Of a DNA stretch of 64,000 nt, positions 35,200 to 44,074 are shown piece after piece (positions within the stretch are counted from its first letter, which is position 1; the number at the start of each line of letters is the position of its first letter). The notes under the pieces were generated by a model. The model saw only the letters and a program-made list of their open reading frames with translations, did not search any database and was not told where the DNA came from. The DNA comes from Leisingera daeponensis DSM 23529 (GTDB lineage: Bacteria > Pseudomonadota > Alphaproteobacteria > Rhodobacterales > Rhodobacteraceae): assembly GCF_000473145.1 (NCBI RefSeq), contig NZ_KI421501.1, positions 1 to 64,000 of the forward strand, written 5' to 3'. The translations under genes and the position numbers were made by a program.

Positions 35200-36192
35200 T
35201 CAGCTGGTGAATGTGGCGCCTGCCCCCGCCGCATCAGCGCGGGAGCCTGCAAGGGTTGCGATGGCGGTGTCCTGCACACCGGTGCCGGTCAGATCGGCAA
35301 TGATCAGATCACCGGGGGACCGGCGGCCTGCGGCCTTGCCCGCGGTGATCTCACCCAGTTCGGCAAAGCACCGGTCTTCGGGGATCAGCCCGGCGGCGAT
35401 GGCGCTGCGCAGCTCGCCCTTGACGGCGCATTGCGCCTGGCTGTCGGGCACATACAGGTCCGCGCGGGCCAGACAGGCGGGCTCCAGCTCGCATTTGTGC
35501 TCCTGATCCGATCCCATGGCGATCACCAGCTGGCCGGGCTGCAGCCATTCCGCATGGATCACAGGGCCGGCTGCGGGCGTTGTGGTGACGGCAATATCCG
35601 CCGAGGCTACTGCCGCCGCGGCGTCGGTCGCTGCCTGGACATCAATCCCCAGCTCTTCGCGCAGGCTGGCTGCTGCGGCCTCTGCCTTGGCGCTGTCCCG
35701 TGCCCAGATCACCGCGCTTTTAATACCGCGCACCAATGTCATCGCCTTCAGCTGCATCCGCGCCTGCACGCCCGCGCCAATGATGCAGACGCGCTCCGCA
35801 TCCGCCCGCGCCAAATGGCGCGCCGCGACTGCGCCGGCGGCGGCGGTGCGCACGTCGGTGAGGTATCCATTGTCCAGCAGCAGCGCCTCCAAAAGGCCGG
35901 TCTTGCTGGAAAACACCACCATCAGCCCCGTGGTGCTGGGCAGCCCGATCTTGGGGTTGTCGAAAAACCCCGGGCTCATCTTCATCGCAAAGCTGCCGAT
36001 CCCCGGCACATAGGCGGTCTTCACGCAGACCTCGCCGTTATGGTCCGGAACCAGCAGCGTCATGATCGGCGGCATCTTCACCCCGCCGCCCGCCAGCGTG
36101 GTAAAGCCTTGCTCCACACAGTCCACCGCATCGCCGTCCAGCGGCACCAGGCCGCGCAGCTCCGCCTCCGTCAGGATCCTGATGTCAGGCAT
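35200..36192 (-). CDS. eutC: Ornithine cyclodeaminase-family protein of hydroxyectoine use (EutC)
   Basis: A 330-residue member of the ornithine cyclodeaminase/mu-crystallin family. The Rossmann motif is VCIIGAGVQARMQLKAM, with the upstream KTAYVPG and LLLDNGYLTDVRTAAAGAVAA typical of the family. In roseobacters EutABC are thought to convert 5-hydroxyectoine to ectoine or a shared intermediate. The ATG at 36192 follows GGGGGAGG. It overlaps the stop of eutB by 8 bp. Confidence 0.88.
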   Translation of the reverse strand: MPDIRILTEAELRGLVPLDGDAVDCVEQGFTTLAGGGVKMPPIMTLLVPDHNGEVCVKTAYVPGIGSFAMKMSPGFFDNPKIGLPSTTGLMVVFSSKTGLLEALLLDNGYLTDVRTAAAGAVAARHLARADAERVCIIGAGVQARMQLKAMTLVRGIKSAVIWARDSAKAEAAAASLREELGIDVQAATDAAAAVASADIAVTTTPAAGPVIHAEWLQPGQLVIAMGSDQEHKCELEPACLARADLYVPDSQAQCAVKGELRSAIAAGLIPEDRCFAELGEITAGKAAGRRSPGDLIIADLTGTGVQDTAIATLAGSRADAAGAGATFTS

Positions 36193-37192
36193 CCGCACCT
36201 CCCCCGGTCTCTGCCGCCACGTCCGCATCTTCACCATCAATGATGCGTTTGTGCAGGTCCATTCCGATGTTCTGGCCGCTCACCAGCACCGCGCAGCGCC
36301 CCGGATGCTCAACCCTGCCCGCCAGCAGCGCCGCAATGCCGACACTGCCGGAACCCTCGATCACCAGCCGCTCCTCGAAATAGGCGTGCCGGATGGCGGC
36401 CGCAATTTCCGCCTCGGAGACCAGCACCACATCATCGACGAGCGCCTTGGTCATTTCAAAGGTATAGGCATTGTCCAGCCCGATGCCGCCGCCAAGGGAA
36501 TCCGCCAGCGTCGGCAGCTCCTCGACCTGCACCGGCTTGCCCGCCTGCAGGCTGGCGTGCATCGCCGCGCCGCGCGCCATGCTGACGCCGATCACCCGGA
36601 TCGCCGGGTTCACCGCCTTCATCACCATCGCCACGCCGGAGATCAGCCCGCCGCCCGACAGCGGCACCAGCACGGTCTCCAGATCCGGCGCCTGCTCCAG
36701 CATTTCCAGCGCCACGGTGCTTTGGCCCGCTATGATATCGCGGTGGTCAAAGGGCGGCAGCATGGTCATGCCCTCCGCCACCAGCCGGTCGACCTCCACC
36801 TGCGCATCATCCTGCGAGCGGCCCGTGATCCGCACCTCGGCGCCGTGGGACCTGATGCCCTCGACCTTGTTCTGCGGCACCAGCTCCGACATGCAGATGA
36901 TGCAGCGCACCCCGGCCTGCGCCGCCGCATAGGCCAGCCCGCGCCCGTGGTTGCCGGTGGAGACGCCAACCACCCCCGCCGCGCGCTGCGCCTCGCTCAG
37001 CGACAGCACCGCATTGGTGGCGCCGCGCAGCTTGAAACTGCCGGTGATCTGGGTGCTTTCCAGCTTCAGCGAAACCGCACCGCCGCAAAGCGTGCTCAGC
37101 GCGGGAGACTCCACAAGGGCGGTCTGCCGGACCCGCCCGGCGATCCGCGCCTTGGCCTGATAGCTGTCCTGAAGGGCGATTTTCTCAGTCAT
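36185..37192 (-). CDS. eutB: Threonine dehydratase-like PLP enzyme of hydroxyectoine use (EutB)
   Basis: A 335-residue fold-type II PLP enzyme. The PLP lysine is in TGSFKLRGATNAV, the glycine loop in GVSTGNHGRGLAYAA, and the C-terminal LVIEGSGSVGIAALL matches threonine/serine dehydratases. It probably eliminates water or rearranges the hydroxyl of 5-hydroxyectoine with EutA and EutC. The assignment to that step rests on the conserved eutABC neighbourhood. Confidence 0.88.
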   Translation of the reverse strand: MTEKIALQDSYQAKARIAGRVRQTALVESPALSTLCGGAVSLKLESTQITGSFKLRGATNAVLSLSEAQRAAGVVGVSTGNHGRGLAYAAAQAGVRCIICMSELVPQNKVEGIRSHGAEVRITGRSQDDAQVEVDRLVAEGMTMLPPFDHRDIIAGQSTVALEMLEQAPDLETVLVPLSGGGLISGVAMVMKAVNPAIRVIGVSMARGAAMHASLQAGKPVQVEELPTLADSLGGGIGLDNAYTFEMTKALVDDVVLVSEAEIAAAIRHAYFEERLVIEGSGSVGIAALLAGRVEHPGRCAVLVSGQNIGMDLHKRIIDGEDADVAAETGGGADA

Positions 37193-37210
37193 TGGACCTG
37201 TCTTGCCTGA

Positions 37211-37975
37211 TTAGAGTTCGAACAGCCGGCCATAGCCCGGCACCGCATCCGTGATCCCCGCCAGCCGCAGGCAGCGCCAGACCATCGCCTGGTTCGAGCT
37301 GACAACCGGCTTGCCCAGCCGGTCCTCGATCCGCTGCACGCAAGCAGCGGCCCGCAGCGCGGTGCAGGAGAGAAACAGCGCATCCGCGCCCGCATCGCAG
37401 GCGGCAATCCCGGCCTCGATGATGCTGTCCTCGGAAATCCGCGCCATCCGGCGGTCGTCGGTCAGCCCGAAACAGGCGGCACTGACCACCTCCGGCCCGT
37501 GTGCGGCGAAATACTGCGCCATCTCATCGGTGACTTCGGGGCTGTAGGGGGTCAGCAGCGACACCCGCCCGGCCCCCAGCGCGGCAAACGCATCAAACGC
37601 GGCAGAGCTGGGGGTGACGCAGGGCGCGCCCGGCTTGGCCGCGTTCAGATACCCGGCGACCGCCTCGTTGCCCAGAACGATCGAGGCCGCGGTGCAGCCA
37701 TAGGCCACCACATCCACCGCTTCCCCCGGCAGGATCTGCGCCGCCGCCGCGCTCAGCCGCGGGCCGGTCTGCAGCAGCGTTTCCCGGGTGGTCGGATTCT
37801 CGAATTCGATCCGGTTCACATAGACGCCGACCCGGTCCGGGTCGCAGATCCGGGCAAAGTCGCGCTCCGACGTGTGGTCGGTCGCCAGCGCCACCAGCGC
37901 GATCCGTTTCTTCACGGGGCGGTCGTCCAGCCTGGCCGCAACGCGCGAGGGCGTGGCATGGATATCAAGAGCCAT
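37211..37975 (-). CDS. eutA: Asp/Glu racemase-like protein of hydroxyectoine use (EutA)
   Basis: A 254-residue protein of the maleate isomerase/Asp-Glu racemase family, with two candidate catalytic cysteines in DVVAYGCTAASIVLG and ADALFLSCTALRAAA, each in the mirrored half-domain. It is the first of the eutABC trio, which handles the hydroxyl group or stereochemistry of 5-hydroxyectoine. The ATG at 37975 (MALDIHATPS) with AGGAAAG upstream is preferred over the in-frame one at 37996, which would overlap the usp stop. Confidence 0.87.
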   Translation of the reverse strand: MALDIHATPSRVAARLDDRPVKKRIALVALATDHTSERDFARICDPDRVGVYVNRIEFENPTTRETLLQTGPRLSAAAAQILPGEAVDVVAYGCTAASIVLGNEAVAGYLNAAKPGAPCVTPSSAAFDAFAALGAGRVSLLTPYSPEVTDEMAQYFAAHGPEVVSAACFGLTDDRRMARISEDSIIEAGIAACDAGADALFLSCTALRAAACVQRIEDRLGKPVVSSNQAMVWRCLRLAGITDAVPGYGRLFEL

Positions 37976-37985
37976 TTTCGCTTTC

Positions 37986-38423
37986 CTAAACAACAAGAAC
38001 CGGGGTTTCCGCCAGGCTCGTCACCTTGTGGGAGACACTGCCCAGCAGGACGCCTTCCAAGGAGCCAAGACCGCGGCTGCCGATCACGATCAGGTCCTGC
38101 CCGTGCTCCCTGGCAAAGCTGGTGACGGTGCGCGCCACCGGCCCGGCTTTGACAAAGGCGCGCGGGGCTTCGATACCGACCGCCCGGGCCAGCGCCTTGC
38201 CGCGCTCGGCCACCTCCCGGGCGTGGCTGCGCATGAGTTCGTCCAGATCCTCCGGCTGATCCGGGCGCACCATATGCATCGAGGCCTCCAGCAGCGAGTG
38301 GTGGCGGTAGACCGTCAGCAGCGTCAGCGCGGCGCCGCACAGCTGCGCCAGCTCCGCCGCCTTGGCCAGCGCCGCCTCAGCGCCTTGCGAGCCGTCAAAG
38401 GGCACCAGAATGGATGTGAACAT
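37986..38423 (-). CDS. usp: Universal stress protein of the ectoine operon (UspA type)
   Basis: A 145-residue Usp with the ATP-binding motif LIVIGSRGLGSLEGVLLGSVSHKV and N-terminal SILVPFDGSQGAEAAL. A usp gene directly after the TRAP large permease is a constant part of ectoine ueh/tea operons. The homologue TeaD of Halomonas binds ATP and tunes ectoine transport. It is 12 bp after uehC and 10 bp before eutA. Confidence 0.92.
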   Translation of the reverse strand: MFTSILVPFDGSQGAEAALAKAAELAQLCGAALTLLTVYRHHSLLEASMHMVRPDQPEDLDELMRSHAREVAERGKALARAVGIEAPRAFVKAGPVARTVTSFAREHGQDLIVIGSRGLGSLEGVLLGSVSHKVTSLAETPVLVV

Positions 38424-38435
38424 CGCCGCGCCTCC

Positions 38436-39722
38436 CTACTTGGCAAAGGCCAGATCGCGCAGGAACAGCGCAATCTGCGGGAAGAAGATCAGCGCCACCG
38501 ACACCCCCAGCAGCATCAGGATGAACGGCGGCGTGCCGCGCACCACCTCGGCATAGGGGCGCTTGAACACGGCAATCGCGGTGAAGATATCGCAGCCGAA
38601 CGGCGGCGTGGCCGACCCGATGGCAACCTGCAGGGTGATGATGGTGCCGACCAGCACCGGGTCCAGCCCCACCGATTTCACCACCGGCGCAAACACCGGC
38701 ACCAGCACCAGGATCACCACGATGGGATCGACGAACATGCAGCCGATGAAAAACGCGATGGAGATCACGAACAGCACCCCGATGGCGCCCATCTCGGCAA
38801 TGCCGATGGCGCCCAGGATCTGCTGCGGCACCTGCGCGAATGAGATCACCCAGGAAAACGCCGCCCCTGCCCCCACCAGGATGAACACGATGGCGGTGAC
38901 CAGGCCGGTCGACTTGGCGGTCTCATAGACATCCGCCAGCGCCATGGAGCGGAACACCAGCACCTCCAGGATCAGCGCATACAGCACACAGGCCGCCGCC
39001 GCCTCGGTCGGGCTGAACACGCCGCCGTAGATGCCCCCGATGATGATCACCGGGAACCCCATCGGCCACAGCGCCTGCCGCATGGTCCTCAGGCGCTCGG
39101 CCCAGGTGGCCCTGGGCTCTGCCGGCACGTTGTTGCGCACCGCATAGATATAGGAGTAGGCGGAAAACAGCAGCAGGATCAGCAGCCCCGGCCCGATCCC
39201 CGCAATGAACAGCTCGGCAATCGAGGTGCTGGAAACCACGCCGTAAATGATCATCCCGATGGAGGGCGGGATCAGAAAGGCGATGTCGCTGGCATTGACG
39301 ATCAGCGCCAGCACAAAGCTGTCCTTGTACCCCGCCTGCAGCATCCGCGGGCGCAGCGGCGAACCGATCGCCACCACCGTCGCCTGGGTCGAGCCGGAGA
39401 CCGCGCCGAACATGGTGCAGGCCGCCGCGGTCGAAATCGCCAGCCCGCCGCGGATATGGCCGACATAGGCCATCACCACATTGATCAGCCGGCCGGCTGA
39501 CTGGCCGCGGGTCATGATGTCGGCGGCAAAGATGAACATCGGCACCGCAATCAGCGACGCGGGCCGGATTCCCGCCAGCATCTGCTGCACCATGGTCTCG
39601 GTCCGGGCCAGATCGCCGAACAGCATCAGAAAGCCGATGAACGCGCCGGCAATCAGCGGGATCATCATCGGAAAGCCCAGCAAGAGCAGGACAATCATGG
39701 TCAGGAAGATGGTTGCAGCCAT
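38436..39722 (-). CDS. uehC: Ectoine TRAP transporter large permease (UehC)
   Basis: A 428-residue DctM-type permease with about twelve helices. Motifs include FGAVSGSTQATVVAIGSPL, AFLIPPSIGMIIYG, and the C-terminal VAIGSATPPFGCDIFTAIAVF in place of the common GGVTPP. It drives sodium-coupled uptake of ectoine and hydroxyectoine with UehA and UehB. The ATG at 39722 is 10 bp after uehB; a longer in-frame start overlaps uehB and is less likely. Confidence 0.93.
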   Translation of the reverse strand: MAATIFLTMIVLLLLGFPMMIPLIAGAFIGFLMLFGDLARTETMVQQMLAGIRPASLIAVPMFIFAADIMTRGQSAGRLINVVMAYVGHIRGGLAISTAAACTMFGAVSGSTQATVVAIGSPLRPRMLQAGYKDSFVLALIVNASDIAFLIPPSIGMIIYGVVSSTSIAELFIAGIGPGLLILLLFSAYSYIYAVRNNVPAEPRATWAERLRTMRQALWPMGFPVIIIGGIYGGVFSPTEAAAACVLYALILEVLVFRSMALADVYETAKSTGLVTAIVFILVGAGAAFSWVISFAQVPQQILGAIGIAEMGAIGVLFVISIAFFIGCMFVDPIVVILVLVPVFAPVVKSVGLDPVLVGTIITLQVAIGSATPPFGCDIFTAIAVFKRPYAEVVRGTPPFILMLLGVSVALIFFPQIALFLRDLAFAK

Positions 39723-39732
39723 GGGTCCGTCC

Positions 39733-40349
<617 letters not shown>

Positions 40350-40368
40350 AGCACGTGCCATGCAGGCG

Positions 40369-41385
40369 TCAGTTGGCGGTGGCCGCCAGGTCCGCCTTCA
40401 TCTGCTCCAGGATCGCGGCGCCGCTGTCGCCGGTCATCTCGATGAACTTGGCCTCAACCTCTGCCGCCGCCTCCTTGAAGCAGCTGCGCTGCTCGTCGGT
40501 CAGCACCGTCACCTGCATCTCCGGCTTGGCCTCCATGATCTTGGCCAGCTCGGTCTCTGCCGCCTCCTGCTGATAGACCACCGTGTGGTCATAGGCCGCC
40601 TGCGCCGCGGTCTGCACCAGCTCCTGATCCTCCGGGCTCAGGCCGTCATAGAAATCCTTGTTGGCCATCACCGCGGTGGTGAAATTGTTGTGGCCCGCAT
40701 AGGTGATGTAATCGGTGACCTCATAGATCTTGGTCGAGTACAGGAAGAACGTCGGGTTCTCCTGCCCCTGGATCACATTGGTCTGCAGCCCCCCGTACAC
40801 CTCGCCCCACGGCAGCGGCGTCGGGGTGGCGCCAAAGGCCTTGTAGCTTTCGACCAGCAGCGGGTTGGTCATCACCCGGAACTTCACCTCGTCCAGATCG
40901 GCGCAGGTGGTCACCGGCGTCTTGGTGGTCATCGCCACTTCGCCCTCGGGGAACATGTTCAAAAGCTCCAGCCCCTGATCGGCATAAAGCGGCTTGAACA
41001 TATCGTTGATCGCCTTGCTCTCCTTGTAGAAGCGCGCCAGGTGATCCTGATCGGTCGGCAGCAGATAGGGCACAAAGAACACCTGCGCCTCGGGAATCAA
41101 GGAGCCGGTGAAGCCCGGCGACTGGTCGACGAACTGCAGGATGCCGTCCTGGGTCTGTTCCATGATGTCGGCGGATTCGCCCAGCGTGCCATAGGGGAAC
41201 AGCTGGATCTCGTGATCCGAATTCGCCTCGATCTCTTCCTTGAACTTCTGCGCATAGACGCCCTGCACATCGGTCATCGCCTCCTCAAAGGCATACCGCC
41301 AGGTGTCCGCCTGCGCCGCGCCGCCCGCCAGGGCAATCCCGGCCGCCGCAAGGGCAGCGAAGCTGAATGTGACTGTCTGAGCCAT
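40369..41385 (-). CDS. uehA: Ectoine/hydroxyectoine TRAP substrate-binding protein (UehA)
   Basis: A 338-residue periplasmic protein with a signal peptide ending in AQA (about residue 26) and a mature start DTWRYAFEEAMTDVQGVY. TRAP features are FRVMTNPLLVESYKAFGATPTPLPWGEVYGGLQTNVI. Aromatic and acidic residues that form the ectoine pocket in UehA (FEE near the N-terminus, FVDQSPGFTG) are present. It is the first gene of the structural operon, behind a 5' region of 95 bp after enuR. Confidence 0.92.
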   Translation of the reverse strand: MAQTVTFSFAALAAAGIALAGGAAQADTWRYAFEEAMTDVQGVYAQKFKEEIEANSDHEIQLFPYGTLGESADIMEQTQDGILQFVDQSPGFTGSLIPEAQVFFVPYLLPTDQDHLARFYKESKAINDMFKPLYADQGLELLNMFPEGEVAMTTKTPVTTCADLDEVKFRVMTNPLLVESYKAFGATPTPLPWGEVYGGLQTNVIQGQENPTFFLYSTKIYEVTDYITYAGHNNFTTAVMANKDFYDGLSPEDQELVQTAAQAAYDHTVVYQQEAAETELAKIMEAKPEMQVTVLTDEQRSCFKEAAAEVEAKFIEMTGDSGAAILEQMKADLAATAN

Positions 41386-41480
41386 GATTTCCTCCCAGGT
41401 CTCACCGGTGCCTGCGCACCGCTGCGCCAGACTTGAGAGGAATTGTACTGCATGTCAATTTTTTTATTGTTGCAGGACAA
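41386..41480 (-). promoter_or_regulatory. Control region of the ectoine operon (enuR-uehA gap)
   Basis: On the minus strand a TTGACA -35 element (41458 to 41453) is followed 16 bp later by a weak TCAAGT. Overlapping this, AATTG and CAATT arms (41441-41460) form an imperfect dyad containing TACAATT, which also occurs at the enuR promoter. A CGGTGC/GCACCG hairpin (41406-41421) lies in the leader. GGGAGGAA precedes the uehA ATG. EnuR is known to repress this position in Ruegeria; the exact operator here is inferred. Confidence 0.55.
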
Positions 41481-42875
41481 TCAGTATGTGAAGGGCGCGA
41501 CCCCCTCCGGCGGACGCCCCAGCATCCCGCCGATCAGCTCCAGCGCCTGCCGGAACCGGTCCTGGTCCTGCACACTGCCCAGCGACACCCGCACCGCGTT
41601 CTGCGGCGGGGTCTTGGGGGTCAGGAACGGCGCATCCGGGGCGACCGCCACCTTCAGCTCCTGCGCGTAGGAGACAAAGCTGGCGGTGGTCCAGCCATCG
41701 GTCAGCGGCAGCCACAGGTGCAGCGCCGAGGGGTGGCCCTGCCAGTCCCAGCCGCGCAGCACATCTTCGGCAATGGCATACCGCTCCGCCAGCGCCCGGC
41801 GCTGCCACAGGGCCAGCTCCAGCGCGGTGCCGTCCTGCACCCAGCGGGTGGCCAGCTCGCACATCAGCGGCGTCGCCATCCAGCCGAACACCACAATCCG
41901 CCCGGTCAGCGCAGGCAGCAGATGCTCCGGCGCCGCCATGTAGCCCGCGCGCAGCCCCGACACCGTGCATTTGGTAAAGGTCGTCAGGTAAATCGACCGC
42001 TCCGGCGCCAGCGCCGAGACCGGCACCGGGCGGTCCTCCGCCACCGGCCCGAAGGCATCGTTTTCGATGATGTGCAGATCATATTTCCGGGCAATCCCCA
42101 CCAGCGCCCGGCGGCGCTCTTCCGGCATCATCCCGGCGGTGGAGTTGGCCAGGGAGGGAAGCAAAAACAGCACCTTGGGCGACTGCTCCCGGCAATAGCG
42201 CTCCAGCGCCTCCGGCAGGATGCCATCGCCGTCCGTCTCCAGCCCGGCCAGGTTCAGCCCCAGGTAGGAACATCCCGACACCAGCAGGTGATGGGTGATC
42301 TTGTCCGACACCACCGTATCCCCCGGCCGGGTCAGCGCCGACAGCGCCGCCGACATTCCGTGACTGGCGCCGTTGGTCATGATGATCCGCTCCGCAGGCA
42401 CCTCCAGCCCGCAGACCTTCAGCCACTCCGCCCCGGCAGCCCGGTGCGCGTCATGGCCTACATTGGGGCGGCAGGACAGGTAATAACTCGGGTCCAGCGC
42501 CTCCGGCAGCTCCTTCAGCGCCTGCTGAAACCGCTCCGCGTGCTGCTGCGAAAACAGCGGCCTGGAGATCGACAGATCAAAGCCGCCGCCCTTCTCCGAA
42601 CTCAGCTGGAACGGCTGGTCATTGGACGTGTCCGGGTCCAGCACATAGCTGCCGCGCCCCACCTGCCCGTCAATCAGCCGCTGCCGCCGCAGGCTTTCAT
42701 AGGCCTTGCTGACGGTATGCACGCTCAGCCCCAGCTCCTCCGCCATCCTGCGGTGGGTCGGCAGTTGCGTGCCCTTGGGCAGCCGCCCGTCCGAAATCGC
42801 CTTGGCGATGGCGGCGGCCAGGCTGCTGTGCAGCGGTGTGGTGAGCGAAGCGGGATCGGGATACCAGATTGTCAT
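41481..42875 (-). CDS. enuR: MocR/GntR-type repressor of ectoine catabolism (EnuR)
   Basis: A 464-residue regulator with an N-terminal GntR winged helix (about 10-75; LPTHRRMAEELGLSVHTVSKAYESL) and an aminotransferase-like effector domain. With the ATG at 42875, the PLP lysine in TTFTKCTVSGLRAGY is residue 302, the same number reported for EnuR of Ruegeria pomeroyi; this supports both identity and start. EnuR represses uehABC-usp-eutABC-doe genes and is released when diaminobutyrate-type intermediates react with the PLP. It lies immediately upstream of uehA on the same strand. No Shine-Dalgarno sequence precedes its ATG. Confidence 0.93.
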   Translation of the reverse strand: MTIWYPDPASLTTPLHSSLAAAIAKAISDGRLPKGTQLPTHRRMAEELGLSVHTVSKAYESLRRQRLIDGQVGRGSYVLDPDTSNDQPFQLSSEKGGGFDLSISRPLFSQQHAERFQQALKELPEALDPSYYLSCRPNVGHDAHRAAGAEWLKVCGLEVPAERIIMTNGASHGMSAALSALTRPGDTVVSDKITHHLLVSGCSYLGLNLAGLETDGDGILPEALERYCREQSPKVLFLLPSLANSTAGMMPEERRRALVGIARKYDLHIIENDAFGPVAEDRPVPVSALAPERSIYLTTFTKCTVSGLRAGYMAAPEHLLPALTGRIVVFGWMATPLMCELATRWVQDGTALELALWQRRALAERYAIAEDVLRGWDWQGHPSALHLWLPLTDGWTTASFVSYAQELKVAVAPDAPFLTPKTPPQNAVRVSLGSVQDQDRFRQALELIGGMLGRPPEGVAPFTY

Positions 42876-42883
42876 GGTGCAAT

Positions 42884-42912
42884 TGTATAGCGCCCCGCGC
42901 CGCAAACCCCAA
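42884..42912 (-). promoter_or_regulatory. enuR promoter, probable leaderless transcript
   Basis: On the minus strand TTGGGG (42912 to 42907), a 17-bp spacer and TATACA (42889 to 42884) form a fair sigma-70 promoter. Only 8 bp separate the -10 element from the enuR ATG, so transcription should begin at or within about 3 nt of the start codon. TACAATTG overlapping the -10 may be the autoregulatory EnuR site. Confidence 0.55.
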
Positions 42913-42965
42913 GACAATTGCCGCAGATCGCGGACTCACCGGCCCCGGCTGTCCCTGCCCGCCCC

Positions 42966-43037
42966 TTACCCCGCAAAAAATATTTTGTAGGGTAACAAAA
43001 CCGGCTATACATACCCCACAAATAATTTTCTGTGGGG
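42966..43037 (+). promoter_or_regulatory. Two related dyads flanking the promoter of the nucleotidyltransferase-fold gene
   Basis: Dyad 1 (42966-42995) has TTACCC/GGGTAA outer arms and CAAAA/TTTTG inner arms. Dyad 2 (43014-43037) has CCCCACA/TGTGGGG arms. Both share a CCCC-R-CAAA core with an AT-rich centre. Between them a promoter reads TTTGTA at 42984, a 16-bp spacer and TATACA at 43006. Dyad 1 overlaps the -35 and dyad 2 covers the transcript start and the ribosome-site region of the GTG at 43045. This is a typical layout for autorepression. Confidence 0.65.
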
Positions 43038-43044
43038 CAGCCCC

Positions 43045-44067
43045 GTGATCCAGCACCATTCCGCCGCCGGCACCGCCGCCTGGACCGATCTTCTGCGCTC
43101 GCTCAAGGACAGCGCGGTCTCCGGCCTGCGCGGCGCCCCCAAGCTCAAGACCATCGGCCGCAAGCGCTACTGGTACGACCACTACCGGATCGGCACCGAA
43201 ACCGTGGACCGCTACATCGGCGAGGACACGGAGGAACTGCGCAGCCGGCTGGAGCGCCAGAAACCCATTGCCGAGGCCGAGAAACAGGCCAGCCGCGAGC
43301 GCGCCCGCCTGATGCGCACCCTGCGCGCCGAAGGCTACCTGATGGCCGATGCCGGCAGCGGCCAGGTGATCTCCGCCATGGCCCGCGCCGGGGTGTTCCG
43401 GCTCGGCGGCACCCTGGTCGGCACCCAGGCCTTCCGCTGCTACGAGGGCGAGCTGGGCGTGCGCATCACCTTCGACCAGGCGGCGATGACCGACGACATC
43501 GACATCGCCAGCTTCGAGCGGCTGTCCCTGGTGCTGCAGGACAGCGTCGATGCCCCGCTGGCGGATGTCTTCTCGGAGCTGAAGTTCGACCCCCTGCCCT
43601 CCACCGAAAAAGGCCAGGTCTGGCGCTGGCGGCAGACAGACCGCCGCACCCTGGTCGAATTCCTCACCCCCTCCTTCAGCGATCAGGAGGGCCTGCGCGA
43701 CCTGCCCGCCCTCGGCGTCAGCGCCCAAAGCCTGCATTTCCTCAACTACCTGATTGCCGAACCGCTGCAGGCGCCCCTGCTCTACCGGTCCGGCGTGCTG
43801 ATCCAGATCCCCCGGCCCGAACGATTTGCCATCCACAAGCTGATCGTCGCCGACCGCCGACGCGGCGGCGCCGACGCGCTGAAATCGCGCAAGGACCGGG
43901 CCCAGGCCGCCTTCCTGATCGAGGTTCTGCACGCCGAGCGCCCCGATGATCTGGCCGAGGCGTATGAGACCGCGATGGAGCGCGGCCCCGCCTGGCGCGC
44001 CCGCATCGCCGCCAGCCTGCAGCAGATGCCGGAAACCCGCGCCCTGCTGGACTCGCTGCCGTCCTGA
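43045..44067 (+). CDS. GSU2403-like nucleotidyltransferase-fold protein
   Basis: A 340-residue protein starting at a GTG. The N-terminal third is charged and helical (ERQKPIAEAEKQASRERARL). The core has FRLGGTLVGTQAF and, after about 20 residues, MTDDIDIASFE, the G-G...D-x-D signature of polymerase-beta-type nucleotidyltransferases in the longer-spaced GSU2403 arrangement. A C-terminal helical region carries RFAIHKLIVADRR. The biological role of this family is poorly known; it may modify a protein or RNA. It is a single-gene unit behind two operator-like dyads, convergent with the acyl-CoA synthetase gene, and is not linked to a HEPN gene nearby. Confidence 0.75.
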   Translation: MIQHHSAAGTAAWTDLLRSLKDSAVSGLRGAPKLKTIGRKRYWYDHYRIGTETVDRYIGEDTEELRSRLERQKPIAEAEKQASRERARLMRTLRAEGYLMADAGSGQVISAMARAGVFRLGGTLVGTQAFRCYEGELGVRITFDQAAMTDDIDIASFERLSLVLQDSVDAPLADVFSELKFDPLPSTEKGQVWRWRQTDRRTLVEFLTPSFSDQEGLRDLPALGVSAQSLHFLNYLIAEPLQAPLLYRSGVLIQIPRPERFAIHKLIVADRRRGGADALKSRKDRAQAAFLIEVLHAERPDDLAEAYETAMERGPAWRARIAASLQQMPETRALLDSLPS

Positions 44068-44074
44068 GCCCGCC

